Assembly (NCBI GenBank): GCA_035373625.1
Contig: DAOSNS010000003.1
Span: forward strand, 1-64,000
Direction: 5' to 3'
Origin: DSWT01 sp035373625
GTDB lineage: Bacteria; Chloroflexota; Anaerolineae; B4-G1; SLSP01
Length of the DNA: 64,000 bases
The position numbers and the translations under genes were made by a program. Under the pieces are notes generated by a model. It had not been told where the DNA came from. It saw nothing but the letters and a program-made list of their open reading frames with translations, and did no database searches. The first letter of the stretch is position 1. Each line of letters begins with the position of its first letter. Positions 41,095 to 50,026 of this stretch are shown in pieces.

Positions 41095-41992
41095 CGGCAT
41101 GCCTCTCAGTGTAAGGTGGAGTTGGGGGAGCTGCTGACCAGTCCCAGAGCCAGAAGGCCAATCCGCCCCACGGTTGTAGCGGTTCGAATAAGGCATAAAT
41201 ATCCTTTGCGGTGACGGGGATGCTTTTCTGATGTTGGAGGATGCGTTGTTGTGCGTAGGCGTCGGTGGGGATGTAGTCGTAGCGACCCAGGCTTAGCATG
41301 ACCAGTCCCATTGCGGCGGCATTCAAACCCAGGCATTGGGATAGATGGGCGGTAAGCTCTTGTAGGGGAAGATCGCTTTCTGCAAGAGCGATGAGGTGTT
41401 TTTCGTCGTCGTAAAAAATGCCGGCGATCTCCATCAGTTTGTATGCGATAGCCGGTTCGAGGACCTCGTCCAATACATCTTGCTCCAGGAGGATTTGCTG
41501 TGGCGTGGGGAAAGCATGGCGTGTGGGGTTACTTGGAAGGGGATCGCCAAACCGATCCACCAACCAGGTGATGTACGGCCCATATACATTTTTGGCTCCC
41601 ATCGTGAAGATGACCGCTTTGACGACATCCTCGAAAAGCGTGGCCCCGCGCAGAATCTGTGCCCCGTCCTTCAGAACGGACTCCAATCCCTGAACGTGAC
41701 GTGCGACTTCTAAAAAGGGTTGCAGGTTCTCTCCAAGTCGCAACATACGCCATACTTTGTGGCTCACTTCTTCGGTCTCTTTTCCCCCCAGGCGTTCGTG
41801 CGTTTGAATGAGTAACCCTGCCGGGACTTGCGAAATGCTTAAATCAATCGTGTCCCCCGATTCGAGCCGCTCCACACGATTCAGGTGATCTTTGGCGCGG
41901 TTGACGCTAAAAGGCGGCTGAAGCAGCCATTGCGAGCGACGAATCACCTGCGTCAGCGTAAAAGTATCCGGTGGCGTCAGAATCCAGTGCAT
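41075..41992 (-). CDS. HhH-GPD-like DNA glycosylase-related protein
   Basis: A 305-residue protein resembling AlkA/OGG-type base-excision glycosylases: LQPFLEVARHVQGLESVLKD (like the GLRLL-DPFE region), LFEDVVKAVIFTMGAK, FPTPQQILLE, then a helical core and GRYDYIPTDAYAQQRIL, where the Asp after PT corresponds to the catalytic Asp of AlkA-like enzymes. The classical HhH lysine is not evident, consistent with a monofunctional type or a diverged protein. ATG 41992 follows AGGGGGAAAAC. It overlaps the histidine kinase start by 20 bases, an unusual partnership. Confidence 0.65.
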   Translation of the reverse strand: MHWILTPPDTFTLTQVIRRSQWLLQPPFSVNRAKDHLNRVERLESGDTIDLSISQVPAGLLIQTHERLGGKETEEVSHKVWRMLRLGENLQPFLEVARHVQGLESVLKDGAQILRGATLFEDVVKAVIFTMGAKNVYGPYITWLVDRFGDPLPSNPTRHAFPTPQQILLEQDVLDEVLEPAIAYKLMEIAGIFYDDEKHLIALAESDLPLQELTAHLSQCLGLNAAAMGLVMLSLGRYDYIPTDAYAQQRILQHQKSIPVTAKDIYALFEPLQPWGGLAFWLWDWSAAPPTPPYTERHADGKDKD

Positions 41993-42093
41993 GTTTTCCC
42001 CCTGTACGCTACCTAGCATACCACAGATGACGCCGCTTGGGGGTTTCAAGCAGGTTACGATTGAGTTAAAAAATGTTGTATGCTTTCAAACGT

Positions 42094-42124
42094 AAAAACG
42101 GGCGGAACACCGGTTCCGCCCGTT
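42094..42124 (-). terminator. Intrinsic terminator of the GDP-rhamnose operon
   Basis: ACGGGCGGAAC (42099-42109), loop ACCG, GTTCCGCCCGT (42114-42124); on the minus strand the stem is followed by TTTTTA. It lies 24 bases after the phosphomannomutase gene. Confidence 0.88.
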
Positions 42125-42147
42125 CTCGAAGAGGACAAACCATTTAT

Positions 42148-43569
42148 TTATTTAAGCCCCGCGAGTTCCAGGCCGCCGTTCAGCACAGCAGGGACAAGCT
42201 GCGGATCGGTCACCTCACAGTAGACGCGCACAATCGGTTCGGTGCCGGAAAAGCGGATGAGCACCCAGCCGTGGTCGCCCAACTCATATTTGTACCCATC
42301 GAGCGTCACAATGCCGGTGACCGGCAGGCCGGCGATCGTTTCCGGCTTTGCCGCATTGAGACGCGCCATCGCCATTGGGCGTTTCTCGGCCGGGAAACGG
42401 GTGTCAATGCGATCGTAGTAGTAGGTCTGCCCCAGCTTTTTGAACAACGTCTGTAACAATTGCGCCGGCGTCTTGCCCGTCTGGAGCATAAAATCGAGGA
42501 AGTACAGGTTGCCCAAAATGCCATCGCGTTCGGGGACGTTGCCCCGGAAGGCATAGCCGCCGCTCTCCTCGCCGCCGATGAGCGCGTTGGTCTCCAACAC
42601 TTTGGGAGCGACGTACTTGAAGCCTACGCCGGTCTCGTGGACATCTACGCCGTACATTTCCCCTAGCCGATTCAGCATAGAGGTGGTGGAAATCGTTTTG
42701 ACGATGGCTCCGCGTTGCCCGCGCACTTCCAGCAGGTAATATGCCAGCAGCGCGTAAACCTGGAGCTGATTGATATAGACGCCGTTTTCATCACCGATGC
42801 CCATGCGGTCGGCGTCGCCGTCCATGATGAGGAGCACATCGGCGCCCAGTTCTACGGTACGCCGCAACGCTGCATCAATATTGGGGCGAATTGGCTCGGG
42901 ACGCTGCATCTCCGGGAACAGGGGATGGCGTTCGGCGTGGATTTCCCAAAGTGTGTTGTTGCCACCGCTCAACAGCCGGGGAAACCACCCTGCGCCGTTG
43001 CCCCACATCGGTTCCACCAGAATTTTGAATCCGGCATGGCGCAGTTTTTCCAGATCAATGAGCGTGCTGAGGTGCGCGATGTAGGCCGGATCGGGATTCC
43101 AACGTTGCACCAGGCCCGCCGCTTCCGCATCGTGGATGGCGAGACGGTGCACACCCTCGATGGGGGGGATGGCCTCTTCGATTTCAGCCAATCCTTCCGG
43201 CGGTATCGCGCCGCCATTGGGATCGCGCACTTTGAAGCCGTTATCCGTTGGCGGGTTGTGGCTGGCGGTGATGTTGATGGCGCCGCCGGCCTGCCGTTCA
43301 ATGACGCTGTAACTGATGACCGGGGTGGGGGTGTTGTGGGCGGTAAGCCACACGCGGATGCCGTTGCCGGCCATCACTTCGGCGGCTGCCGCCGCGAAGT
43401 GCTCGCTGGAAAAACGTTGATCGTAGCCGATCACCACCCCGCGTTCTGCCAGGTTATGGTTTTTGAGGTATTGGGCGAAGCCCTGTGCCGCACGGCGCAC
43501 ATTGTCGAACGTGTAATCTTCGGCGATACGGGCGCGCCAGCCATCAGTACCGAATTTGATGTCACTCAT
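42148..43569 (-). CDS. Phosphomannomutase/phosphoglucomutase
   Basis: A 473-residue alpha-D-phosphohexomutase. All four active-site loops are present: ITASHNPPTDNG (phosphoserine), IMDGDADRMGIG (metal), IGGEESGGYAFRG (sugar) and RFSGTEPIVRVY (phosphate). In this operon it most likely makes mannose-1-phosphate for GDP-mannose; glucose-1-phosphate is possible. It overlaps the end of gmd by eight bases and is followed by a terminator, making it the last gene of the operon. Confidence 0.93.
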   Translation of the reverse strand: MSDIKFGTDGWRARIAEDYTFDNVRRAAQGFAQYLKNHNLAERGVVIGYDQRFSSEHFAAAAAEVMAGNGIRVWLTAHNTPTPVISYSVIERQAGGAINITASHNPPTDNGFKVRDPNGGAIPPEGLAEIEEAIPPIEGVHRLAIHDAEAAGLVQRWNPDPAYIAHLSTLIDLEKLRHAGFKILVEPMWGNGAGWFPRLLSGGNNTLWEIHAERHPLFPEMQRPEPIRPNIDAALRRTVELGADVLLIMDGDADRMGIGDENGVYINQLQVYALLAYYLLEVRGQRGAIVKTISTTSMLNRLGEMYGVDVHETGVGFKYVAPKVLETNALIGGEESGGYAFRGNVPERDGILGNLYFLDFMLQTGKTPAQLLQTLFKKLGQTYYYDRIDTRFPAEKRPMAMARLNAAKPETIAGLPVTGIVTLDGYKYELGDHGWVLIRFSGTEPIVRVYCEVTDPQLVPAVLNGGLELAGLK

Positions 43570-44554
43570 AGTGTTTTGTCGGCTCCTTTTCTTCTTCGAG
43601 TAATTTCAAGTCCGCATCTACCATCATCTCGATAAGTTTCTTGAAGGTGACCTGGGGTTCCCATCCGAGCTTTGCGCGTGCCTTGCGGGGATCGGAAACC
43701 AGCAAATCTACTTCGGCGGGGCGCATAAAGCGTGGGTCTTGCACGACGTAATCGCGCCAGTCCAGCCCCACGTGCGCGAAAGCCACTTCGCACAACTCCT
43801 GTACCGAATGGGTCTCGCCGGTGCCCACCACATAATCATCCGGTTCGTCCTGTTGCAACATCAGCCACATCGCGCGGACATAGTCGCCGGCGTAGCCCCA
43901 GTCGCGCTTGGCATCCAGGTTGCCCAACGCGAGCTTGTCTGCCAGCCCTAACTTGATGCGCGCCACCTGATAGCTGACCTTGCGGGTGACGAATTCCAGA
44001 CCCCGACGCGGACTTTCGTGGTTGAACAGAATTCCCGAACAGGCAAACAAATTATAAGATTCGCGGTAGTTCACGGTGATCCAGTGTCCGTACACCTTGG
44101 CGACGCCGTAAGGCGATCGCGGATAGAAGGGCGTGGTCTCGCGCTGGGGCACTTCGCGCACTTTCCCGAACATCTCGCTGCTGCTGGCTTGATAGAACCG
44201 GATGGTCGGGTCCACGGTACGGATGGCCTCCAGCATGCGGGTGACCCCCAACGCCGTGACTTCGCCTGTGAATACGGGCTGCTGCCACGACGCCGGCACG
44301 AACGACTGCGCCGCCAGATTGTAGACCTCTTGCGGGCGATAGTCGCGCAGCGTGGCGATGAGCGAGCCTTGATCCAGGAGGTCGCCGGAGACCAGCGTGA
44401 TCTTGTCCTGGATGTGGTGGATGCGGGTAAAGGTCACGGTGCTGGTGCGGCGCACCAACCCGATCACGTCATAGCCTTTTTCCAGAAGAAATTCGGCCAG
44501 ATACGAGCCGTCCTGACCGGTGATGCCGGTGATCAACGCGCGGCGGTTAGCCAT
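43562..44554 (-). CDS. gmd: GDP-mannose 4,6-dehydratase
   Basis: A 330-residue short-chain dehydrogenase-fold enzyme converting GDP-mannose to GDP-4-keto-6-deoxymannose. ITGITGQDGSYLAEFLLEKG (NADP loop), LAAQSFVPASW, ASSSEMFGKV and the catalytic YxxxK in YPRSPYGVAKVYGHW are the GMD signature, with VRRTSTVTFTRIHHI at the N-terminal substrate region. GGAGGATTTGT precedes ATG 44554. With the Rmd gene upstream it makes GDP-D-rhamnose. Confidence 0.95.
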   Translation of the reverse strand: MANRRALITGITGQDGSYLAEFLLEKGYDVIGLVRRTSTVTFTRIHHIQDKITLVSGDLLDQGSLIATLRDYRPQEVYNLAAQSFVPASWQQPVFTGEVTALGVTRMLEAIRTVDPTIRFYQASSSEMFGKVREVPQRETTPFYPRSPYGVAKVYGHWITVNYRESYNLFACSGILFNHESPRRGLEFVTRKVSYQVARIKLGLADKLALGNLDAKRDWGYAGDYVRAMWLMLQQDEPDDYVVGTGETHSVQELCEVAFAHVGLDWRDYVVQDPRFMRPAEVDLLVSDPRKARAKLGWEPQVTFKKLIEMMVDADLKLLEEEKEPTKHYE

Positions 44555-44570
44555 ACAAATCCTCCATAGG

Positions 44571-44597
44571 TATAGGGATTAGGGATTGGGATTGGGG
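44571..44597. repeat. AGGGATT heptamer repeat upstream of gmd
   Basis: Tandem AGGGATT, AGGGATT, GGGATTG-type units, 7 nt each, between the acidic protein gene and gmd. Confidence 0.7.
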
Positions 44598-44623
44598 TAT
44601 TGCCCGGTTCCTGGTCCCCAGTT

Positions 44624-45076
44624 TTAGAATGGGATCTCATCCTCATCGAAGTCGCCGAAATCCTCCTCATCCTCGAATTCGTCATCAAACTCGTCACCAA
44701 AGAAATCCTCTTCCCAGGTATCGGGGTCAATGCCCTCGGCTTCCAGGTCGCCGCGGATGAGTGCAAGGGCGGCTTCGCAGTAAGCGGCCTTCTGGGCGAG
44801 CTTGGCCTGTTTTGCTTCGGTGACACTCAACGCTTTGTTGATCCCGGCGATGAGTTTCTGCCAGTGCTTGCGCTCTCTGTCATCTTGTGTGGCATCGTAG
44901 AGGCGTTGCAGGACATCACGCTCATAACGCTGACGTTCGAGATTGTACTCGATCTCCTCCATTTTCCATTGGATGTCGTGTAAGGCGAACTGCCACTGTC
45001 GGTAGACGCCGATTTTCGCCGTGGCGGCCTTATCCTCTTCCATCATCATATCTTCTGCCACTATTTCTTCGCTCAT
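44624..45076 (-). CDS. Acidic coiled-coil protein in the GDP-rhamnose operon
   Basis: A 150-residue protein of unknown function. Residues about 25-110 form a long amphipathic helix/coiled coil (IQWKMEEIEYNLERQRYERD, KALSVTEAKQAKLAQKAAY), and the last 35 residues are nearly all acidic (FFGDEFDDEFEDEEDFGDF). No signal peptide or membrane segment. ATG 45076 with AGGAGG upstream is chosen; the frame extends upstream into rmd without a start signal. It lies between rmd and gmd in a single operon, so a regulatory or scaffolding role for these enzymes is possible but unproven. Confidence 0.75.
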   Translation of the reverse strand: MSEEIVAEDMMMEEDKAATAKIGVYRQWQFALHDIQWKMEEIEYNLERQRYERDVLQRLYDATQDDRERKHWQKLIAGINKALSVTEAKQAKLAQKAAYCEAALALIRGDLEAEGIDPDTWEEDFFGDEFDDEFEDEEDFGDFDEDEIPF

Positions 45077-45080
45077 TGCT

Positions 45081-46037
45081 TTAACCTCCTGTTGTGAGCT
45101 GTCGCCATTCGTCCAGAACATCCTGGACGGTTTGTGCAAAGGGGATTTCCGGTTCCCAGCCGGTATCGCGCCGCAATTTTTCCGCACTGCCGTAAATGAT
45201 GGGAACATCGGCGGGGCGATAACGTTCCGGGTCAACCTCCACACGGATGGGAACGGTCGCCAGGGCCGTCAATTGCTCCACCAGTGAGCGGATCGTGCGC
45301 GGCGTCCCCGAAGCGATGTTATAGACTTCGCCGGGCACCCCGCGCGTCAACGCCAGATGATAGGCGCGCACCACATCGCGCACGTCGGTGAAATCGCGGG
45401 CCGGTTCCAGGTTGCCCACATACATCACCGGCGTCTGTTTGCCGGCTTCGATCCCGGCAACCTGTTTGGCAAAGGCCGGCAGCACGAAACGCGCCGATTG
45501 CCCCGGCCCGACGTGATTGAAGGGGCGCATGCGGATGACGGGCAGATGATAACTGATGAAATACTGATACCCCATCACGTCCTGGGTTACCTTGCTGACG
45601 CTGTAGGGGTTCTCCGGACGCAAGGGATGATTTTCGGTCAGCGGCAGGTCGGTAGCAGCGGCTCGCCCGTATTCTTCGCCCGAGCCGATAACGAGCATGC
45701 GCGGCGCGATTTTGAGCGCCACGCAGCCTTCCAGCAGGTTAAGTTGCCCACGGATGTTATTTTCCAATGTGCTCCACGGGTCCTGGTACGATGTGGGGAT
45801 GTGAGATTGTGCCGCCAGATGGATGATGTACTCTGGCGGGGACTGACCGAGCAGGGCATACGTGGCTTCAACGTCGCGCAAGTCCAGGAAGCGCAGTGTC
45901 TCGCGTTGGGGATCGAAGGGGGCAGGTGGCATGTCGGGATAGCTCGTGCCGATGATGTCCCAATCGGTGTGCGCGAGGAAATAGCGCCGCAAATGGTTAC
46001 CGACGAATCCTGTGGCTCCGGTGATGAGAATACGCAT
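45081..46037 (-). CDS. rmd: GDP-4-keto-6-deoxy-D-mannose reductase
   Basis: A 318-residue SDR-fold reductase that converts the GMD product to GDP-D-rhamnose. ITGATGFVGNHLRRYFLAH is the NADP loop, IHLAAQSHIPTSYQDP and LVIGSGEEYGRA carry the catalytic Ser/Thr region, and NPYSVSKVTQDVMGYQY the YxxxK. FNHVGPGQSARFVLPAFAKQ is typical of Rmd. ATG 46037 begins the Rossmann strand and lies about 34 bases after the predicted transcription start; GTG 46058 is an alternative. Confidence 0.9.
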   Translation of the reverse strand: MRILITGATGFVGNHLRRYFLAHTDWDIIGTSYPDMPPAPFDPQRETLRFLDLRDVEATYALLGQSPPEYIIHLAAQSHIPTSYQDPWSTLENNIRGQLNLLEGCVALKIAPRMLVIGSGEEYGRAAATDLPLTENHPLRPENPYSVSKVTQDVMGYQYFISYHLPVIRMRPFNHVGPGQSARFVLPAFAKQVAGIEAGKQTPVMYVGNLEPARDFTDVRDVVRAYHLALTRGVPGEVYNIASGTPRTIRSLVEQLTALATVPIRVEVDPERYRPADVPIIYGSAEKLRRDTGWEPEIPFAQTVQDVLDEWRQLTTGG

Positions 46038-46077
46038 TGTTCTTTGTCTGGCTGTCACTGGATATAGTTATGCCGAA

Positions 46078-46105
46078 ATTATACCGGGTTGGAGATGAAA
46101 GTCAA
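46078..46105 (-). promoter_or_regulatory. Sigma70 promoter of the rmd-gmd operon
   Basis: Minus-strand TTGACT (complement of 46100-46105) and perfect TATAAT (complement of 46078-46083), 16 bases apart; predicted start near 46071. Confidence 0.82.
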
Positions 46106-46137
46106 AAGAACGCTTCGAAGCGGTTGGAATCGTTCTT

Positions 46138-46971
46138 TTACACCCCACTGTATGCATTAAATCCGCCATCCACCGGCACAACCACCCCGGTCACGAAACT
46201 GGCTCCATCGGAGAGCAGCCACAACAGCGTGCCGATCAAATCCTCCGGCACGCCGAAGCGGCCCATTGGGGTATGGTCAAGGATGGTCTTACCACGTGCG
46301 GTGAGGTTCCCCGTGCCTTCTTCGGTGAGCAGGAAGCGGTTTTGCTCGGTGAGGAAAAAACCCGGGGCGATGGCATTCACGCGGATATGGGGCGAGTATT
46401 CCTGGTTCATGTGCACTGCCAGCCATTGCGTGAAGTTGCTGATCGCTGCCTTGGCCCCGGAATAGGCGGGAATGCGGGTGAGCGGGCGAAAAGCGTTCAT
46501 AGAGGATATGTTGAGGATGACGCCCTGTTTTTGTTCTGCCATCAACTTGCCGAAAACCTGGCTTGGCAGCAGCGTGCCGATGAAATTGAGGTTGAACACC
46601 CACTGCACCGCGTCGGCCGGCAAATCGAAGAACGAAACTGTCGCACTGGTGCTGGCCTGCGGTTTGTTGCCGCCCGCACCGTTGATGAGGATGTCCACCT
46701 TGCCGAACGTCTCCAGGACCACTTGGGCTGCCGCTTCGATGCTGGCTTTGTCCAACACATCGCACTTGATTGCAACGGCCTCGCCGCCTTCGGCTCGAAT
46801 ATCCTCCACAACCCGTTGTGCTGCCTCGACGAAGAGATCGAGCACGGCGACTTTGACGCCGACGCGCCCCAATGCCCGGCTCATCGCTCCGCATAAAACG
46901 CCACCTCCGCCCGTCACCACGGCGACCTTGCCTTCCAGGCCGAAAAGTTTGTTCAAGTAAGTTTTGTCCAC
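46138..46971 (-). CDS. uxuB: SDR-type D-fructuronate reductase (D-mannonate oxidoreductase)
   Basis: A 277-residue short-chain dehydrogenase like the Bacillus-type UxuB. GKVAVVTGGGGVLCGAMSRA is the NAD loop, LINGAGGNKP the second, and the catalytic Ser/Tyr/Lys appear in ILNISSMNAF and RIPAYSGAKAAISNF. Clustering with glucuronate isomerase and tagaturonate epimerase supports reduction of fructuronate to mannonate. AAGGAGCTTAAAGTG precedes the start. Assignment rests on context plus SDR features; another keto-sugar acid is possible. Confidence 0.8.
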   Translation of the reverse strand: MDKTYLNKLFGLEGKVAVVTGGGGVLCGAMSRALGRVGVKVAVLDLFVEAAQRVVEDIRAEGGEAVAIKCDVLDKASIEAAAQVVLETFGKVDILINGAGGNKPQASTSATVSFFDLPADAVQWVFNLNFIGTLLPSQVFGKLMAEQKQGVILNISSMNAFRPLTRIPAYSGAKAAISNFTQWLAVHMNQEYSPHIRVNAIAPGFFLTEQNRFLLTEEGTGNLTARGKTILDHTPMGRFGVPEDLIGTLLWLLSDGASFVTGVVVPVDGGFNAYSGV

Positions 46972-46990
46972 TTTAAGCTCCTTGTTGATG

Positions 46991-47047
46991 GGTAGACAGT
47001 AGCCGGGGTTTCTTCCCCCGTCTACGATTTACCGTTTACTGTCTACA
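46991..47047. repeat. Intercistronic GTAGACAG palindromic repeat, copy 2
   Basis: Read on the minus strand it is nearly identical to the 6671-6742 element (GTAGACAGTAAA start, GGGGGAAGAAACCCC core, CTACTGTCTAC end). It overlaps the uxaC stop codon TAG and fills the uxaC-uxuB gap. Confidence 0.88.
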
Positions 47048-48464
47048 GTTTGTACGCCCGTTTCGCCAGCCGATACGCCAGGTCGAGCACCATTTCCCGT
47101 GCATCGTCCATATCTACGATGTGGCGGACGACCAGGCCGGCGACCCAGTTGGCGCCGGCGCGCCGCCAGACGTCATGCCGCGCAGGGATGGAGGGGAAGG
47201 CGCGCGTGTCGTCGTTGAAGCCGGCGGTGTTGTGCAGGCCGGCCGTCTCCATCACCCGCTCGAAGTAGCGGCGCATGCCGGCGAGGCTGTCGTGAAACCA
47301 CCACGGCGGTCCCAGTTTGAGGGCGGGGTAATGCCCGGCCAGCGGCGCTAACTCACGGGAATAGGTGTCTTCGTCCAGCGTGAAGAGCAGCAGCGTGAGC
47401 CGTGTGTCGTTGCCGTACTTCGTCAGCAGGGGCCGCAGGTTTTGTGTGAATTCCGAGGCGATGGGGATGTCGCAGCCCTTGTCCGGGCCGAAACGCGCGA
47501 AGATGGCCTCGTTGTGGTTACGGAACGCGCCGACGTGCATTTGCATCACCAATCCATCTTCGATGCTCATGCGCGCCATCTCCATCAGCATGTGACCGGT
47601 GAACTGCGTCGCATCCTGCGGCGTTGCCTTGCCCTGGAGTGCCCGTTGGAAAATGGCATCGGCTTCGCGCGGTGAGAGTTCACCCGTGTAGGCCGTCAAT
47701 GCCGCGTGATCGGTGGCGTGCGCGCCCATCTGCTTGAAGAAAGTGCGGCGTTCCTCCAAAGCGCGGATGAGCTTGCTGTAACTGTCCACTTCGTAGCCGA
47801 CGGCGGCGCCGAGCGCGTCCACGTTGGCACGCCAATTGGGTGCATCCAGGTTGACGACGGCGTCGGGACGGAAGGTGGGGAGCACGACCCCGCTCCAGCC
47901 GGAGTCGCGGATGGCCTGATGATGCGCCAGGTTGTCACTTGCAGCGTCGGTGGTGCAGAGAACTTCGATATTGAAACGCTCGAACAACTTGCGCGGCGTG
48001 AATTCGGGCGAGGCCAGTTGTGCGGCGATTTGATCGTAGATGGCTTGTGCCGTTGCTCCGCACAATTTCTCCTCGACGCCGAAGACTTTGATGAGTTCTT
48101 GCTGGAGCCATATCCCGCTTGGCGTACCACGGAACAGATGGAAGTTTTCGGCGAAGACCTGCCAGATTTCGCGATGATCCTGCTCGACGGGACCCCCGTC
48201 ACGGCGAGGCACGCCCAACGCTTCCAGCGGAACGCCCTGCGAGTACAGCATGCGGAAGACATAATGATCGGGGATGATGAGCAGGTCGGCCGGCGTGCCA
48301 AAGCTGGCGTTCTCCGCGACAAACAGGCGCGGGTCTACGTGTCCGTGTGGACAAACGAGCGGCAGGTCGGCAACCGTCGCGTACAACTCGCGGGCCACCG
48401 CTCGTTGCCCCGGCTCGGGGTCGAAGAAGCGATCTGGATGCAAAGTCCATTGTGTATCGGCCAT
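47043..48464 (-). CDS. uxaC: Glucuronate/galacturonate isomerase
   Basis: A 473-residue uronate isomerase that converts glucuronate to fructuronate and galacturonate to tagaturonate. CPHGHVDPRLFVAEN (metal-side HxH), RFNIEVLCTTDAASDNLAHH, MQMHVGAFRNHN and PPWWFHDSLAGMRRY are family landmarks of the amidohydrolase-fold UxaC. ATG 48464 has GGAGGAAACT upstream; the longer frame to 48599 overlaps the previous gene. The stop codon lies in a repeat. Confidence 0.96.
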   Translation of the reverse strand: MADTQWTLHPDRFFDPEPGQRAVARELYATVADLPLVCPHGHVDPRLFVAENASFGTPADLLIIPDHYVFRMLYSQGVPLEALGVPRRDGGPVEQDHREIWQVFAENFHLFRGTPSGIWLQQELIKVFGVEEKLCGATAQAIYDQIAAQLASPEFTPRKLFERFNIEVLCTTDAASDNLAHHQAIRDSGWSGVVLPTFRPDAVVNLDAPNWRANVDALGAAVGYEVDSYSKLIRALEERRTFFKQMGAHATDHAALTAYTGELSPREADAIFQRALQGKATPQDATQFTGHMLMEMARMSIEDGLVMQMHVGAFRNHNEAIFARFGPDKGCDIPIASEFTQNLRPLLTKYGNDTRLTLLLFTLDEDTYSRELAPLAGHYPALKLGPPWWFHDSLAGMRRYFERVMETAGLHNTAGFNDDTRAFPSIPARHDVWRRAGANWVAGLVVRHIVDMDDAREMVLDLAYRLAKRAYKL

Positions 48465-48501
48465 AGTTTCCTCCGATGTGAAAGTTGGCGCGGTATAACG
48501 T

Positions 48502-49974
48502 TCAGACATTCGAGCGTTGGAACGTTCCAACGTTAAACGACGCCAGGTGTCGCTGGAAATGCCGGTCGAGGAGGGCTTCATAATCGGCGGCGTGTTCATC
48601 CAGCAGTGCCATCAATTGCGCGCGGTAGGTATCGAGCACCGAGCCAAACGTCACGTGCAAGATTTGCCGTGCGTCGAACTGGTTGAGCAGGTCGGGTAGT
48701 TCCGCATCGGTCAACGCTTCCGGTGCGGGGACGTTCGCCAGACGCGCCGAGACGTGATAAGTGGCCCGGTCGGTCTCGTAGCGCCCGATGGCGAAGGTGA
48801 GAATTTCGCGGAAGAACGCCGGCGCAACCTGTGCTACTGTCCGCAATGCCTCCAGGTAGCTGGTGCCGGCGGTTTTGAGGTGCACCAGTCCACCCGTCAG
48901 CCGTGCAGCGATGGGGTAGACGGAGAATTTGTCCGAGCCGGAATGGAGGCTGAGTTTGTACGGCCCCAGGTTCCGTGCAATGGCGGCGTGGCGGGCTAAA
49001 GCCTCGGTGAGGGCAGACAGGTCGCCGATGTAATCTACACCTTTCTCGAAGCGTCCCACGAAGCGCGGCGCCAGGCTCACCCACTGCACACCCAGCCGCC
49101 GTAGCTCCAGCGCGATGAAAAGGTGTTCCTCCGGCGAAGTCGGGGTATCCGTCTCGTCTACGGAGACTTCGAGATCGAAAGGCCGGTCGCCCATCCGCCC
49201 GACAATGTGTCGGTACATCCGTGCGGTATGGGCGATGGCGCAGCCATATTTGGCGGCGGCGCGTTCCAGCGTGTCTCGCTCGAGGGCCAGGGTAAAGTCG
49301 CCAACGGCGAAGGTTTGCCGACAATAGCGATTGACCAAAGCCTCCGGTGTGTCGTCCAGTGCTTCCCAGGGCAGCGCTGTGAATTTCGCGTGCACCACGT
49401 CCGTTGGCGCGGTATGCGCCTCGTTATCTACGTGCGCGCCGGGGTCAATGGTGAAGAAGGTGTATCCGGCGTCTATGAAAGCATCGGCATCGTCGGGCGT
49501 TTTAAGGTGATCGGCGTCCGCACCCCACGGAGCACGCCACCCCATTTGGAACAGTCCCCACATCGCATCATCCAGCACTTGCTGCGGGCTGCGTCCGGTG
49601 CGGGCGTTTTCGCGCACCGATTGTTGGGCGAAGATCGGCGCGATGTCGGGATAGCGTTCCGCTGCTTTGACGTGGCCCGGCGTGGCCACACCGAGCCGGT
49701 CGCCGAAGCCTGCCGAGGTGTGCAATCCCAGTGGTGTGGGATTCAGCCACGGCAATTTATCGCGCAGTGCGGCGGCATTGGCGGGCGTGAGCGGGCAGAG
49801 GAGGACGTTTCTGTACGGCGCGCCGGAGAAAGCTGCCGTTGCCTCTTCATGGCCCAAGACGATCAGATAGCGCGTGCGGTCGGCTTGACGACGCGCGAGG
49901 CTGTAGTTCACGCCCGCATATTCAACCGCGGATTGCGGGTATGTATCGAACCCGGAAAGCGTTTCAAAATTCAT
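48502..49974 (-). CDS. uxaE: Tagaturonate epimerase (UxaE-type)
   Basis: A 490-residue protein of the tagaturonate/fructuronate C4-epimerase family described from Thermotoga. Recognisable parts: LHTSAGFGDRLGVATPGH, QMGWRAPWGADADHLKTPDD, FFTIDPGAHVDNEAH, FDLEVSVDETDTPTSPEEH and LSLHSGSDKFSVYPIAARL with its His/Asp residues. It links galacturonate to the fructuronate branch, replacing altronate enzymes. It lies 37 bases upstream of uxaC. Family assignment is from sequence memory and the tight context. Confidence 0.85.
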   Translation of the reverse strand: MNFETLSGFDTYPQSAVEYAGVNYSLARRQADRTRYLIVLGHEEATAAFSGAPYRNVLLCPLTPANAAALRDKLPWLNPTPLGLHTSAGFGDRLGVATPGHVKAAERYPDIAPIFAQQSVRENARTGRSPQQVLDDAMWGLFQMGWRAPWGADADHLKTPDDADAFIDAGYTFFTIDPGAHVDNEAHTAPTDVVHAKFTALPWEALDDTPEALVNRYCRQTFAVGDFTLALERDTLERAAAKYGCAIAHTARMYRHIVGRMGDRPFDLEVSVDETDTPTSPEEHLFIALELRRLGVQWVSLAPRFVGRFEKGVDYIGDLSALTEALARHAAIARNLGPYKLSLHSGSDKFSVYPIAARLTGGLVHLKTAGTSYLEALRTVAQVAPAFFREILTFAIGRYETDRATYHVSARLANVPAPEALTDAELPDLLNQFDARQILHVTFGSVLDTYRAQLMALLDEHAADYEALLDRHFQRHLASFNVGTFQRSNV

Positions 49975-50026
49975 TGCTCAATTGCCTCCTTTCCGAAAGA
50001 CTGATGGAGGTTCGCACGATTTGCGG

